Below are positions 15,873-25,400 of a stretch of 64,000 bases of DNA, in pieces. Numbering within the stretch: the stretch's first letter is position 1; every line of letters starts with the position of its first letter. The DNA is taken from NCBI RefSeq assembly GCF_000455205.1, contig NZ_AUWQ01000028.1, positions 32,520 through 96,519 of the forward strand, written 5' to 3'. Source of the stretch: Mycobacterium sp. UM_CSW. Lineage in GTDB: Bacteria > Actinomycetota > Actinomycetes > Mycobacteriales > Mycobacteriaceae. Position numbers and translations under genes: made by a program. The notes beneath the pieces are model-generated. The model was not told where the DNA came from. It was given only the letters and a program-made list of their open reading frames with translations, and made no database searches.

Positions 15873-17129
15873 ATGACTCGGAGCACCCCCGCGAAGGACT
15901 GGCTGCGGCCCGCCGCGGCCGTCGCGGCAATCGGTTGGGGCGCAAACCAATTCGCACCCCTGATCGTGCTGTATCAGCAGCGCGGCGTCTCCGTCGCGGC
16001 GACGGAGGTGATGTTCGGGCTCTACGCGGTGGGTCTGGTCCCGGCGCTCCTGGTGGGTGGCCGGTGGTCGGACCGGGCGGGGCGCCGCGTCGTGGTGATG
16101 ACGGCGTTGGCGGTGTCACTGGCCGCCTCGGCCGTCCTGATGGCGGGGTCGGCGCGGCATGGCCTCCTGTTCCCGGGGCGGCTGCTGGCCGGAATCAGCA
16201 GCGGCCTGGCGTTCGGCACCGGTGCCGCGTGGATCAAGGAGCTGTCGTCGTCGCACGCTCATCACCAGGCGGGGGCCCGGCGTGCGACGATCGCGATGAC
16301 GATCGGCTTCGCCGGGGGCCCGCTGGTCGCGGGGCTTATCGCGCAACAGGTTTCGCGTCCCGAGCTGTGGCCCTACGTGCCGCAGATCGCGCTCTCGGTG
16401 CTGGCGCTCTTCGCGGTGAACCGGGCCGACGGCGACGCATCGGGCGGCGTCGCGCCGACGGCAAGCATCGAACCCCGTGCCGATCGCGAGGAGTCGCTGG
16501 CGAGGCATTTGCTGACGGTGTCAGCGCCCTTCGCGCCCTGGGTATTCGGGACCGCCGCCATCGCGCTGGCGTACCTGCCGGCTCTGGTCGCAGACCGGGC
16601 GGGTTCGCAACCGTTGACCTTCGCCGCGGTCGCCACAGCCATCCCGGCGGTGGCCGGGATGCTCGTCCAGCCGCTGGCCGCCCGCCTGCGCCCCGACGCC
16701 CGAACAGGAATCCTCGCGCCGGCCATGCTGATCGCCGTCGGCGCGTTGATGGTCGCCGTATGGGCCGCGGCCGCGTCCAGCGTGTGGGCGGTGCTGATCG
16801 CCGCGGCGGTGCTGGGCGCCGCGTATGGCGTCACCCAGTTCGCGGGCCTGGCCGACATCCAACGCGTGGCCGAGCCGGCCCGGCTTGGGGTCGCGACGTC
16901 CGCCTATCAAGCGCTGAGTTACCTCGGATTTGCGGTGCCGTACCTGCTCACGCTCGGCCACGCGCACCTCGGCTGGTCTGCCGTGACGGGGTTGTGGGTG
17001 GTGACGGCGGCCGCGCTCGCATCGCTGCTGTGGCTGAGCGTGGGACGACGGTGGGGTCGCCGGCGCCGCGCGTCGGGCGGACCGAACACCGACGTGGACG
17101 GCCGAGCGCTCGCGTCCGCGCCCGGTTGA
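15873..17129 (+). CDS. MFS transporter (drug/metabolite exporter type)
   Basis: 418 aa with 12 membrane segments. The motif GGRWSDRAGRRVVVMTALAV after TM2 and the TM5 stretch ATIAMTIGFAGGPLVAGLIAQ (cut by polar residues) fit 12-TM H+ antiporters. The ATG at 15873 is used because GAAGG precedes it and the upstream frame overlaps the divergent regulator. The GlxA-type regulator next door is the likely controller. The substrate is unknown. Confidence 0.85.
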   Translation: MTRSTPAKDWLRPAAAVAAIGWGANQFAPLIVLYQQRGVSVAATEVMFGLYAVGLVPALLVGGRWSDRAGRRVVVMTALAVSLAASAVLMAGSARHGLLFPGRLLAGISSGLAFGTGAAWIKELSSSHAHHQAGARRATIAMTIGFAGGPLVAGLIAQQVSRPELWPYVPQIALSVLALFAVNRADGDASGGVAPTASIEPRADREESLARHLLTVSAPFAPWVFGTAAIALAYLPALVADRAGSQPLTFAAVATAIPAVAGMLVQPLAARLRPDARTGILAPAMLIAVGALMVAVWAAAASSVWAVLIAAAVLGAAYGVTQFAGLADIQRVAEPARLGVATSAYQALSYLGFAVPYLLTLGHAHLGWSAVTGLWVVTAAALASLLWLSVGRRWGRRRRASGGPNTDVDGRALASAPG

Positions 17130-17160
17130 GGACTTCCTATTTGAGGACTTCCTATTTGAG
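17126..17160. repeat. 15-bp tandem duplication at a convergent gene junction
   Basis: Two exact adjacent copies of TTGAGGACTTCCTAT (17126-17140, 17141-17155) and a third partial copy (TTGAG). The first copy contains the stop of the MFS gene and the second contains the stop of the DJ-1/PfpI gene. Confidence 0.85.
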
Positions 17161-17844
17161 TACTTTGAGCAATTCCTGCGCGAGCGGCCCCGCCGAGGCG
17201 GGGTTTTGCCCGGTGTACAGGTTTCGGTCGACGACGGTGAAAGGCTTCCAGATCTCGCCGCGGACGAAGTCGACGCCCATCTTGACCAGTTCGTCCTCAG
17301 CCGTCCAGGGCGCCGTCTCACGCAAGCCGACACCGTCCTCCTCGTCGTTGGTGAAGGCGGTGACCCGGTAGCCGGCGAAAGGCGAGACGCCGTTGCGCCG
17401 GGTGGCCAGCATTGCGACCGGCGCATGGCACACGATGGCGAGGGGTTTACCCGACGCGAGCGCGGCGGTGAGGAGCCGGCCCGAGTCGGCGTCCCGCCAC
17501 AGGTCCTCCATGGGGCCGTGCCCGCCGGGGTAATACACCGCGTCGTAGTCATCCAGACGCGCGTCGGCCAGTTCGATTGGCCTGCGCAACTCTTCGGCGG
17601 ACCGCAGGATCTCTTCGAGCTGGCGGGCGATCTCCTCGCTGCCGGCCATCGAGGGACGGAGGCTCATCACGTCCACGTAGGGCACCACGCCACCGGGAGT
17701 CGCCACCACGATTTCGTGGCCGGCGCCGCTGAACGCGCTGTAGGGGGCGGCGAACTCCTCGGCCCAGTAACCCGTCGGGTGCCTGGTCCCGTCCTTGAGG
17801 GTCCAGAAGCTTGTTGCGGTCATGACGAACAGGACTTTGGCCAT
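17152..17844 (-). CDS. DJ-1/PfpI-family type 1 glutamine amidotransferase-like protein
   Basis: 230 aa. The nucleophile elbow LAIVCHAPVAML holds the conserved Cys, and YYPGGHGPMEDLW with EEFAAPYSAFSGAGHEI matches the Hsp31-like/PfpI subgroup that usually acts as glyoxalase-III-like or deglycase-like stress protein. The start MAKVLFVMTATSFWTL at 17844 is well supported. The final LKVLK stop lies inside a tandem 15-bp duplication. The activity is inferred from family. Confidence 0.85.
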   Translation of the reverse strand: MAKVLFVMTATSFWTLKDGTRHPTGYWAEEFAAPYSAFSGAGHEIVVATPGGVVPYVDVMSLRPSMAGSEEIARQLEEILRSAEELRRPIELADARLDDYDAVYYPGGHGPMEDLWRDADSGRLLTAALASGKPLAIVCHAPVAMLATRRNGVSPFAGYRVTAFTNDEEDGVGLRETAPWTAEDELVKMGVDFVRGEIWKPFTVVDRNLYTGQNPASAGPLAQELLKVLK

Positions 17845-18156
17845 CAGCCGATCCCTCCGTTTGAGCCGGCGGGCCTCTGGGAAGTCATGCGGGCATACCG
17901 ACGGCAAAAGTCTATGTGGTCCCGCAGCCGACGGCAATCAGTGCATGTCCGTTGCAGGCGAGCGCGGCGGATCGGGAATCGCTTGTGCACCAACGCAATA
18001 AGTTTACCGTCAGGCCTCGGCTCGCTGCGTCCACGAACAGTGGCGCCGCACGAAGTCAGCGAAGAGCCAGGGCGGTGGATTGACCCCTCAAGAATCTGGG
18101 TATGACCTGGTCATCCCATCGATTGGGTGTCGGCTTGAGAAATGAAGTGAGCACGC
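17845..18156. other. Intergenic region, divergent DJ-1 and brkB genes
   Basis: No coding potential seen. It holds a 10-bp direct repeat CCGACGGCAA at 17898-17907 and 17928-17937, thirty bases apart, near the DJ-1 start, and a possible brkB promoter with TTGACC at 18080-18085 and TATGAC at 18101-18106. Both are weak calls. Confidence 0.4.
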
Positions 18157-19164
18157 ATGGTCGGCTGGCTGGACAGGCTGCAGCGACGGAACCGCCCCGT
18201 CGGCGTAACCATCGCCGTCATCTATAAATACCTGGACGACCAAGGCGGCTATCTGTCCGCCTTGATCACCTACTACGGGTTCGTGTCGTTGTTCCCACTG
18301 CTGCTCCTGCTGACGACCGGGCTGGGGGTGATTCTGGCCGGACGCCCCGACCTGCAGGAGCAGGTGCTGCACAGCACGTTGAGCCAATTCCCCGTCATCG
18401 GAAGCCAATTGCATCAGCCCGAGGGGCTCAGCGGCGGGACCGTCGCGGTGGTCGTCGGCATCGTGGGAGCACTGTATGGCGGCCTGGGCGTCGGGCAGGC
18501 GGTGCAGAACGCGATGGACTCGGTGTGGGCCGTGCCAAGGAACAAGCGCCCCAACCCAATACTGTCGCGCGTGCGCAGCGCGCTGTTGTTGTTGGTTCTC
18601 GGTTCGGCTGCCGTCGCGTCCACCGTCCTGTCCGCGATCGGCCAGGCCACGGGCTCCCTGGGATTCGTCGGAAAGCTCGGCCTCACGCTCGCCGCCATCG
18701 CGATCAACGGGCTGATCTGCCTGGTGGCGTTTCGCGTGACCACCGCCCGCCAGCTCAGCTACCGCCAGGTTTGGCCGGGAGCGCTTGCGGCGGCGCTCAT
18801 TTGGCAGATCCTGCAGCGGTTCGGCGCCGGTTACGTCGCGCACACGGTCAAGACGGCCAGCGCCACCAACAGCGTCTTCGCTTTGGTGCTGGGGCTGCTG
18901 GCGTTCTTGTACCTCATCTCGACGACGCTGGTCCTGTGCGCCGAGATCAACGTCGTTCTCGTGGAGCGGCTATACCCGCGCGCATTGCTCACCCCGTTCG
19001 TCGAGGACGCGGATCTCACGGAGGCCGACCGGAAGACCTACGCCAAGAGGGCAAAAGCCGAGCGGGTGAAGGGCTTTCAGCGAGTCAGCGTCAGGTTCCG
19101 CGACCTGACCCGCAAGGAAGGCGATCAGCAGACGCCGGCGGTCCGTAGCCGGCGCGCCGGCTAG
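18157..19164 (+). CDS. YihY/BrkB-family inner-membrane protein
   Basis: 335 aa with about six membrane helices. Family landmarks are the N-terminal DDQGGYLSALITYYGFVSLFPLLLL segment, the ARQLSYRQVWPGALAAALIWQ loop and FALVLGLLAFLYLISTTLVLCAEINVVLVE near the C terminus. It is followed by a basic cytoplasmic tail of about 70 residues. BrkB/YihY proteins are poorly understood envelope proteins; the old RNase BN name is incorrect for the family. The last four bases overlap the convergent DUF3072 gene. Confidence 0.9.
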   Translation: MVGWLDRLQRRNRPVGVTIAVIYKYLDDQGGYLSALITYYGFVSLFPLLLLLTTGLGVILAGRPDLQEQVLHSTLSQFPVIGSQLHQPEGLSGGTVAVVVGIVGALYGGLGVGQAVQNAMDSVWAVPRNKRPNPILSRVRSALLLLVLGSAAVASTVLSAIGQATGSLGFVGKLGLTLAAIAINGLICLVAFRVTTARQLSYRQVWPGALAAALIWQILQRFGAGYVAHTVKTASATNSVFALVLGLLAFLYLISTTLVLCAEINVVLVERLYPRALLTPFVEDADLTEADRKTYAKRAKAERVKGFQRVSVRFRDLTRKEGDQQTPAVRSRRAG

Positions 19165-19376
19165 TGGGCGCCCCGTCCCGTCTGTTGTTGCAGTTCATCG
19201 ATCAGCTCCGAGGCTTGCGCTTTCGTCATGTCGTCGGGAACGTCGCGACCCGCCTCCTGGGCCAGCGTATGTAGATAGCTGCGCTGGGGTCCCGTCATCG
19301 GCTCGTCGCCGGTTACCCACTCGGACCTGTCCTTCTCGGGTGTCTCGCGGGGCGCCTGTTGCGTGTCGTCAGTCAT
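19161..19376 (-). CDS. DUF3072 domain protein
   Basis: 71 aa. The body PMTGPQRSYLHTLAQEAG followed by MTKAQASELIDELQQQTGRG matches DUF3072, a small actinobacterial helix-hairpin domain seen in short proteins and at the ends of longer ones. The N-terminal third is acidic and disordered. Function unknown. It ends tail to tail with the BrkB gene. Confidence 0.85.
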   Translation of the reverse strand: MTDDTQQAPRETPEKDRSEWVTGDEPMTGPQRSYLHTLAQEAGRDVPDDMTKAQASELIDELQQQTGRGAH

Positions 19377-19464
19377 GCACTAGAGATAACCGTCGCACGC
19401 GTGTTCGAAACGTGTCGCCGGAGAAAGTTCGCCGTTGCGCTCGGCGCCGGGTCGTGGCCGGCCG

Positions 19465-20541
19465 TCAGGCGTCGATCACCACGCGGTCACTTTTCGCCCG
19501 GGACACGCAGACCAGCATTTCGTCGTCGCCTTCCACGGTTCGGCCCCGGCGATCGACCTGCCCCCCAAGCACCTTGACCTTGCATGTCCCGCAGAACCCT
19601 TGCTGGCACGAATACGCGGTCGCCGGTTCACGGTCAAGCATGACGGCGAGCGCCGACCGGTTCGCCGGCACGCTGAGCACCCGTTTGGATCGCGCCAACT
19701 CGAGCTCGAACGGCGCACCATCGACGACCGGCGGCGGGCTGAACCGCTCGTAGTGCAGTGGCGCGTCAACGTGAGAGTCCCGGGCCGCACGAACCGCTTC
19801 GAGCACGGCGGTTGGCGCGCAGATATACACGGCCGTCGTCGTGCCCGCGCCGGCCAGCAGCTCGTCGGTGGTCGGGAAGCGGCCCCGCTCGTCGTCGGCC
19901 CAGACGGTGACCCGATCGGCGTCTACCGCCAGCACCTCGTCGAGCAGCGGCATGTGGTCGCGTCGCCTGCCGGCATAGATTGCGCGCCAGTTGATTCCGT
20001 GCTGATGAGCCAGCCGGATCATGGGCAGAATGGGCGTCACCCCGATGCCGCCGATGATGAACAAGATGTCACGTTCGTCGGTGACGAGATAGAAGGCGTT
20101 GCGCGGGCCCTCGAACTCCAACGTGTCGCCCACGTCGAACGCGTCGTGCATCTCGATGGAACCGCCGCCGCCGTCGGCGATCCGGCGCACGGCGATGCGG
20201 TAGTCGGTGCGCCGCCCGGGCGGACCGCACAGCGAATACTGCCGGCGGCGACCCGAGGGCAGCCGAACGTCGATGTGCGCACCGGGAGTCCAGGACGGCA
20301 GCAACCCGCCTTGGGGATCGGCCAACGTCAATGCGACCACGTCGGGCGTGAGAAGCTCACGTTTAATCACCGTCGCGGTGATGGTCCGTTGCACCGGCGA
20401 TATCCGCGACGGAGTCCATCGCGACGCCGACGCGAAGCCGCCGAAGAGCGAACCCACACCCCACAACGCCGTGTAGCTGCGGTCGCGCTTGCGGCGACCG
20501 TAGAGGTCGACAGGTCTGCTCGCCCAAATGCTCTCTGCCAC
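19465..20541 (-). CDS. Flavin/2Fe-2S oxidoreductase (PDR/VanB-type reductase)
   Basis: About 358 aa. An FNR-like flavin-binding barrel (RRQYSLCGPP) and NAD(P) domain (ILFIIGGIGVTPILPMIRLA) are followed by a C-terminal plant-type [2Fe-2S] domain with SCQQGFCGTCKVKVL and a distal MLVCVSRA Cys. Such proteins pass electrons from NAD(P)H to an oxygenase. The GTG at 20541 is preferred to TTG 20547 because AGGAAA then sits six bases upstream. It is last in the four-gene lipid operon, ten bases after the hydrolase gene, and probably reduces the diiron protein encoded two genes upstream. Confidence 0.88.
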   Translation of the reverse strand: MAESIWASRPVDLYGRRKRDRSYTALWGVGSLFGGFASASRWTPSRISPVQRTITATVIKRELLTPDVVALTLADPQGGLLPSWTPGAHIDVRLPSGRRRQYSLCGPPGRRTDYRIAVRRIADGGGGSIEMHDAFDVGDTLEFEGPRNAFYLVTDERDILFIIGGIGVTPILPMIRLAHQHGINWRAIYAGRRRDHMPLLDEVLAVDADRVTVWADDERGRFPTTDELLAGAGTTTAVYICAPTAVLEAVRAARDSHVDAPLHYERFSPPPVVDGAPFELELARSKRVLSVPANRSALAVMLDREPATAYSCQQGFCGTCKVKVLGGQVDRRGRTVEGDDEMLVCVSRAKSDRVVIDA

Positions 20542-20551
20542 AGTCAATTTC

Positions 20552-21457
20552 CTATGCCTGCCGAACTCCGGAGGTCAGCTTGACCCACTCGCCCGTATAC
20601 CGGGCGACGACGTCGGGATGCGAGGCGACCACCCAGTGGCCGCCCTCGATAGAGACGATCCTGCCCTCGGGCGGTATCGAGCCGGTGAACCGCTGCAGGG
20701 CAGGGCTGACGAAATAGTCTTTGCGAGCCACCAGCACCTGCACCGGAACTTCGGTCTGCGGCAGCTTCTCCGGCGGCGCCAAAATCGGCGCAGGCATGTT
20801 GGCACGGTACAGGTTGAGCCCGTTGAGGTAGTCATCGATCGAGCGGATCGACGCCGCACGCCGTTGCCCGCGGCGCCTGGACCGGCCGATAAGCTCAACC
20901 GCCTCAAAGACTTTCACGGTCACCCGGGACCGGATCGCCACCTCGGGCGCACCCGGACACAGAAAGAACCAGATATACGACGAAGCCAGAACCTGTTTGA
21001 CGACGTCGGGCACGGCGCGGGGCGTACGTGCCGACCGCAGAAACCGGCCCGCGTAGTTCAGGTGCGGCCCGGAGATCGACGTGAACGAGGCGATTTTGCC
21101 CATCACCGTGTCGTCGGTGACCGCGGCCCAACCCTGAATCGATCCCCAGTCGTGGGCCAACAGGTGGACCTCGTCGACACCCAGGCTGTCGATCACCGAG
21201 TCGATATCATCGACCAGCTGGTTGAGGTGATAGCCTGATCGATTTGCAGGCGTTGAGGATTCGCCGGCGCCACGCACGTCGAACGCGACGAAGTTGTACC
21301 GGTCGGCGAGTCCCCAGGCGACGCCGTCCCATACGTGGTGATTATCCGGGTAACCGTGGATCGCCAATATGGTCGGCCGCTCGGGGTCGATCCCGGTGTG
21401 CGCGTGCACGGCGAGCGCCACCCCGTCGGAGGCGGTCACGGTGCTGGTATAGGTCAT
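20552..21457 (-). CDS. Alpha/beta-fold hydrolase (epoxide hydrolase-like)
   Basis: 301 aa. The oxyanion motif AIHGYPDNHHVWDG, nucleophile elbow LLAHDWGS (Asp nucleophile, as in epoxide hydrolases and haloalkane dehalogenases) and the final His in EGGHWVVASHPD form the catalytic set. The sequence resembles the N-terminal domain of mycobacterial EphD-type hydrolase-SDR fusions, but the SDR half is absent. The ATG at 21457 gives the conserved start MTYTSTVTASDGVALAV. It is third in the lipid operon, 19 bases after the diiron gene. Confidence 0.88.
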   Translation of the reverse strand: MTYTSTVTASDGVALAVHAHTGIDPERPTILAIHGYPDNHHVWDGVAWGLADRYNFVAFDVRGAGESSTPANRSGYHLNQLVDDIDSVIDSLGVDEVHLLAHDWGSIQGWAAVTDDTVMGKIASFTSISGPHLNYAGRFLRSARTPRAVPDVVKQVLASSYIWFFLCPGAPEVAIRSRVTVKVFEAVELIGRSRRRGQRRAASIRSIDDYLNGLNLYRANMPAPILAPPEKLPQTEVPVQVLVARKDYFVSPALQRFTGSIPPEGRIVSIEGGHWVVASHPDVVARYTGEWVKLTSGVRQA

Positions 21458-21476
21458 GCTCGAGTTCTCCGCGGGC

Positions 21477-22412
21477 TCAGTGCGACGCCCGCGCGGCGGG
21501 CGATCTGGCCAAGTAGTCGACCGCACGTCCCACCCCACCCAGTTGGGAAGGGTGAAAGCTCGGCCGGTAGTACGCGCCGATGACGCCGAGGAACTCAAAG
21601 GGACCGGGTACCAATCCCCGTCGCGCCGCGCGGAAATAATCCCGCCAGCGCGGTTTGGTCCCCGGCGGCAGGTTCGGGTCGACGGAGTACATGAACCGGA
21701 CGCCGCGGACGAACAACCACAACAGCGCCGGCGTGATCAGTAGCTGGGTCCGTACCTGCCGCCAGTAGCCCGCTCGCAGATGCTTCATGGTGTCGAACGC
21801 GACGGCCTTGTGTTCGACTTCTTCCGCGCCGTGCCAGCGCAGCAAGTCCAGCATCACCGGGTCGGTGCCCAAGGCGTCGTGTTGCGGGGTGTCGAGGACC
21901 CATTCACCCAGGATGGCGGTGTAGTGCTCGAGGGCCGCCACCATCGAAACCCGTTCGAGCAACCAGCTTTCCCGTCGCCGCCGACTCCACTGGGGCCGGT
22001 CGCCAATGAGCCGCTGGAACAGCCAGGCCATCTGGTCGGTAAACGGTGTCACGTCGATGCCCTTGGCGGCGAAGTGCCCGAGCACCCCCGCGTGCGCCTG
22101 GGAATGCATCGCCTCCTGGCTGATGAACCCCTGCACGTCCAACCGCAGCTGATCGTCCTTGATCAGCGGCAGGGTGCTCTTGAACGCCTCGACGATGAAC
22201 TCCTCGCCCGCGGGCAGCAGCAGGTGCAGGACGTTGCAGAAATGGGTGGTGAAGGGCTCGTTGGGCACGTAGTAGAACGGCAGCGTCGCCCAGTCGAAGT
22301 CGACGTCACGCGCCTGCAGAACGATCCGCTCGTGATCGAGGGATGCGTCGTGCGGGCCCGTCGCCTGGTCATCGACCGTGAACATGGTGGACCCCCCAAC
22401 GTCACTAGGCAC
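21477..22412 (-). CDS. PF10118-type metal-dependent hydrolase / diiron protein
   Basis: About 311 aa from a GTG that overlaps the end of the upstream megasynthase gene by eight bases; ATG 22385 is an equally good start. Helices carry three Glu/His clusters, QEAMHSQAH, AALEHYTAIL and AEEVEHKAVAFD, which resemble ExxH...E...ExxH ligands of a ferritin-like diiron site. The family is annotated as a metal-dependent hydrolase, but an Fe-S flavoprotein reductase in the same operon suggests an oxygenase or desaturase acting on an acyl chain. That activity is inference. Confidence 0.8.
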   Translation of the reverse strand: MPSDVGGSTMFTVDDQATGPHDASLDHERIVLQARDVDFDWATLPFYYVPNEPFTTHFCNVLHLLLPAGEEFIVEAFKSTLPLIKDDQLRLDVQGFISQEAMHSQAHAGVLGHFAAKGIDVTPFTDQMAWLFQRLIGDRPQWSRRRRESWLLERVSMVAALEHYTAILGEWVLDTPQHDALGTDPVMLDLLRWHGAEEVEHKAVAFDTMKHLRAGYWRQVRTQLLITPALLWLFVRGVRFMYSVDPNLPPGTKPRWRDYFRAARRGLVPGPFEFLGVIGAYYRPSFHPSQLGGVGRAVDYLARSPAARASH

Positions 22413-25400
22413 TGCGTTGCGCCTCCCCCTCAGCCTCGGTGATCAGGCCCTCCTGACGCAAGAACCGCCACAGGTTCTCGACCGTCTTCGTCAGGGCCGG
22501 CTCCCGCAGATGAACCTTGGCCAGCGTGCGAGCATGCCGGTATTGGGTGTTGTCGTAACGCTTTTCCCGCATCGCCGCGATCTTGTCCGCCGACCGGGTG
22601 AGGAAATCGACCAGCGGATAGAGCTGATCGCGCGGCGTGCACCGGCGGTTCAGCTGCTCGGTGAAGGACGGGATGTCGTAGTAGTCGAAGCGGTAGCCGT
22701 AGCGTTCTGACAGGATCCGCGTGATGTCGGTCAGGTTGTAGTAGTCATCCGCGGTCATGTTAAAGACGCTGCCGGCCTCGGGGGGGAGGTCCATCAGCGC
22801 GACAATGTGATCGGCGATCAGGTCCGCCGGCAGCATGCTGAGTTGGTTGAGCGCGTTGACGGCCACTCCGTGCTCGATCATGAACGCGGTCAGGCGCACC
22901 AGGATGTCGTCCTCGCTGCCGAAACCCGCGCGGGTAGGCGAGATCAGCGAGGGCCGGAAGATGCGCACGTCGAGCCCTTGCCGCTGCGCTGCCAGGACCA
23001 ATTGCTCGGCGACCCACTTGGTCTGCGAGTAGCCGAAGTCCAGACCGCTCATCTTGGTGTTGGCATCCCATTCCCCGACCACCGGCTCGGTGCTCCAGCC
23101 GTAGATGAACGTGCTGGAGACCAGGTGGAAGGTCTTGCGGTGAGCGGTCATCGCCAGGCGCAAAAGCTCATGTGTGCCAATCACATTGGCCGCGCGCAGC
23201 GCGTCGTAGGTCCTGACGTAGTTGACCAAGGCGCCGTTGTGTACGATCGCGTCGACGCTTTCGGCCAGTCGCAGGAACGCCGCCTCACCGATGCCCAGGT
23301 TGGGCTCGGCGAGGTCACCGCAGATCACTCGCACCCGCGCCCGGACCTCGGCTTCCAGAGCCGGGGACCACAGCTGGGCGCGGCGTAGCGAGGCGACGAT
23401 CCGGTCCAGCCCGTGGGCCTCGTCCGTGGCGCGGACCAACGCGTGGATCGTGTAGGAAGTCTGGCCCAGCAGGCTGTTCACCAAGAACGGTCCCAGGAAT
23501 CCGGTCGCCCCGGTGAGCAGGATGTCGCTCACCGGCCCCGATTGCGCGATCGGCAGCGCCGGCAGGGGCAGCCGCGCATCGGCGCGCATCTGCTCGATCT
23601 CCTGCGCCTCGTACCTGGCGGAGATCTGGTCCAGCGCCTGCCGCAGTGCCTCCACGGGCTGCCCGGACCGATCCCCGAATTGCCGCATGAGCCGGAAGAA
23701 CTCGGCGACGGTCAGGCGCTGAAGCAGGCGCGTGTTGACCTCCTCGGCCAGCTCCCCCGCCCCGTGCTCTTCCAGTAGCGCCTGTAGGTCCGCGCGCAGC
23801 TCCGCCAGTGCCAGCGAGTCAATCCCGAGATCGGCGAAGGAGCAATCTTCGTACCCGGTCAGGTCGTAACTCTCGATGAGATTTTGGAAGCGCGCGAGCG
23901 GGCCCGCGCTGGCGTCCGGCCCGTTGTGGGTGTGGTGGGCCGACTGGTTAACCCAGCTCGCCAGCGCGGGCAGCTTGCCGTCCAGCCACAGCTGGCGGGT
24001 CTGCGAGCGCCTGATCTTTCCCGAGGTGGTCTTGGGGATGCTGCGCGGCGGCGCGAACACGATCGTGTGCGGATCGATGTGGCCGTGCCGGCGGATCGCT
24101 CGCGCCAGGGCCTTGCCGTCCGGGAGGTCATTACCATCCCGCACCTCGGCGACCACGATCAGCGCTTCCTGCTCCTCGGACTCCTCGCGTTCGACCGCGA
24201 ATGCGGCGACGCAGCCGTGCCGGACTTGCGGGGCGGATCGTTCCACGACGGCCTCGATGTCCGACGGGTAGCAGTTGACGCCCCGGACGATGATCAGGTC
24301 CTTGGTCCGCCCGCAGACGAACAGCTCGCCCTCGTAGAGGAAGCCGAGATCGCCCGTCCGCAAATAGGTGTGCTCGTCATCGCCGGCGATGCGCGCGCCG
24401 AAGGTTTCCGCGCTGGCCTCGGGGCGATGCCAGTAGCCGCCCCCCTTGGACGGTCCGTCCAGCCAGATCTCGCCGACCTTGCCCTGGCCCAGCGACTGCC
24501 GGGATTCGGGGTCGACGATGCGAACGACGTTCCCGTCGGCGGGCTTGCCGCTGCTCACCAGGGGCGTCTGGTTGTTGTTCTCCGGCAGGGCCTTTTCAAC
24601 CCGAACCACGTTCTGCTGCAGAGCCCGCTTGTTCACGGCCAGCGTCTGGCGACCCCGCACGGACACGATCAGGGTGTTCTCGGCCAGGCCGTAGGCGCCG
24701 GTGACGGCGTCGGGCCGCAGTCCATAGGGGGCGAAGCGCTCCCGGAAGCGGGTAAACGTCTTGGCCCGCAACGGCTCTGCCCCGATGAGCATCGACTCGA
24801 GGCTGCTCAAATCGATGCCGTCGAGATGCGAAGCCGGAAGCTTGTCCTCACGCAGGCAGTACTCGAGCGCGAAGTTCGGCGCGGGCGTGCGGGTGGCGCG
24901 CACCTCGCTGATGAGCCGCAGCCAGGATGCGGGCCGCTTCAGGAAGTCCTCCGGTGACATCGCGTGCGTGCTGCCACCGATCACCACGATGAACAGGTAG
25001 GCGGAGATCAAGCCCATGTCGTGGTGCTGCGGCAGCCAGCTGACCACCACCTCGCTGTCGGGGAAGGCCGACGCGTTGGCGATGACGTTGGCGTGGGTCA
25101 CCACCACACCCTTGGGATCGTTGGTGGAACCGGATGTGTACTGCAGGAAGAGCACTCGGCCGGGCTTGTCGGCGACAGGAGCGCCGCCGAAGTTACGCGT
25201 CCGGTCGGTCGCGACCCACGGGAGCTCCGGAAGCCTCTCGGCGTCAGGCCAAGGCATCGCGCCCTGCCGGTGGTCGAGCAGCTGACGGAAGTCGGACTCG
25301 AGTTGCTTGGTCGACAGCACCGCCTTGGCTTGGCAGTCCCGGGCGATGAAGCTCAGCTTCGCCAGCCCCGACTCGAAAGCCATGGGCAGCGGGGGGCTTA

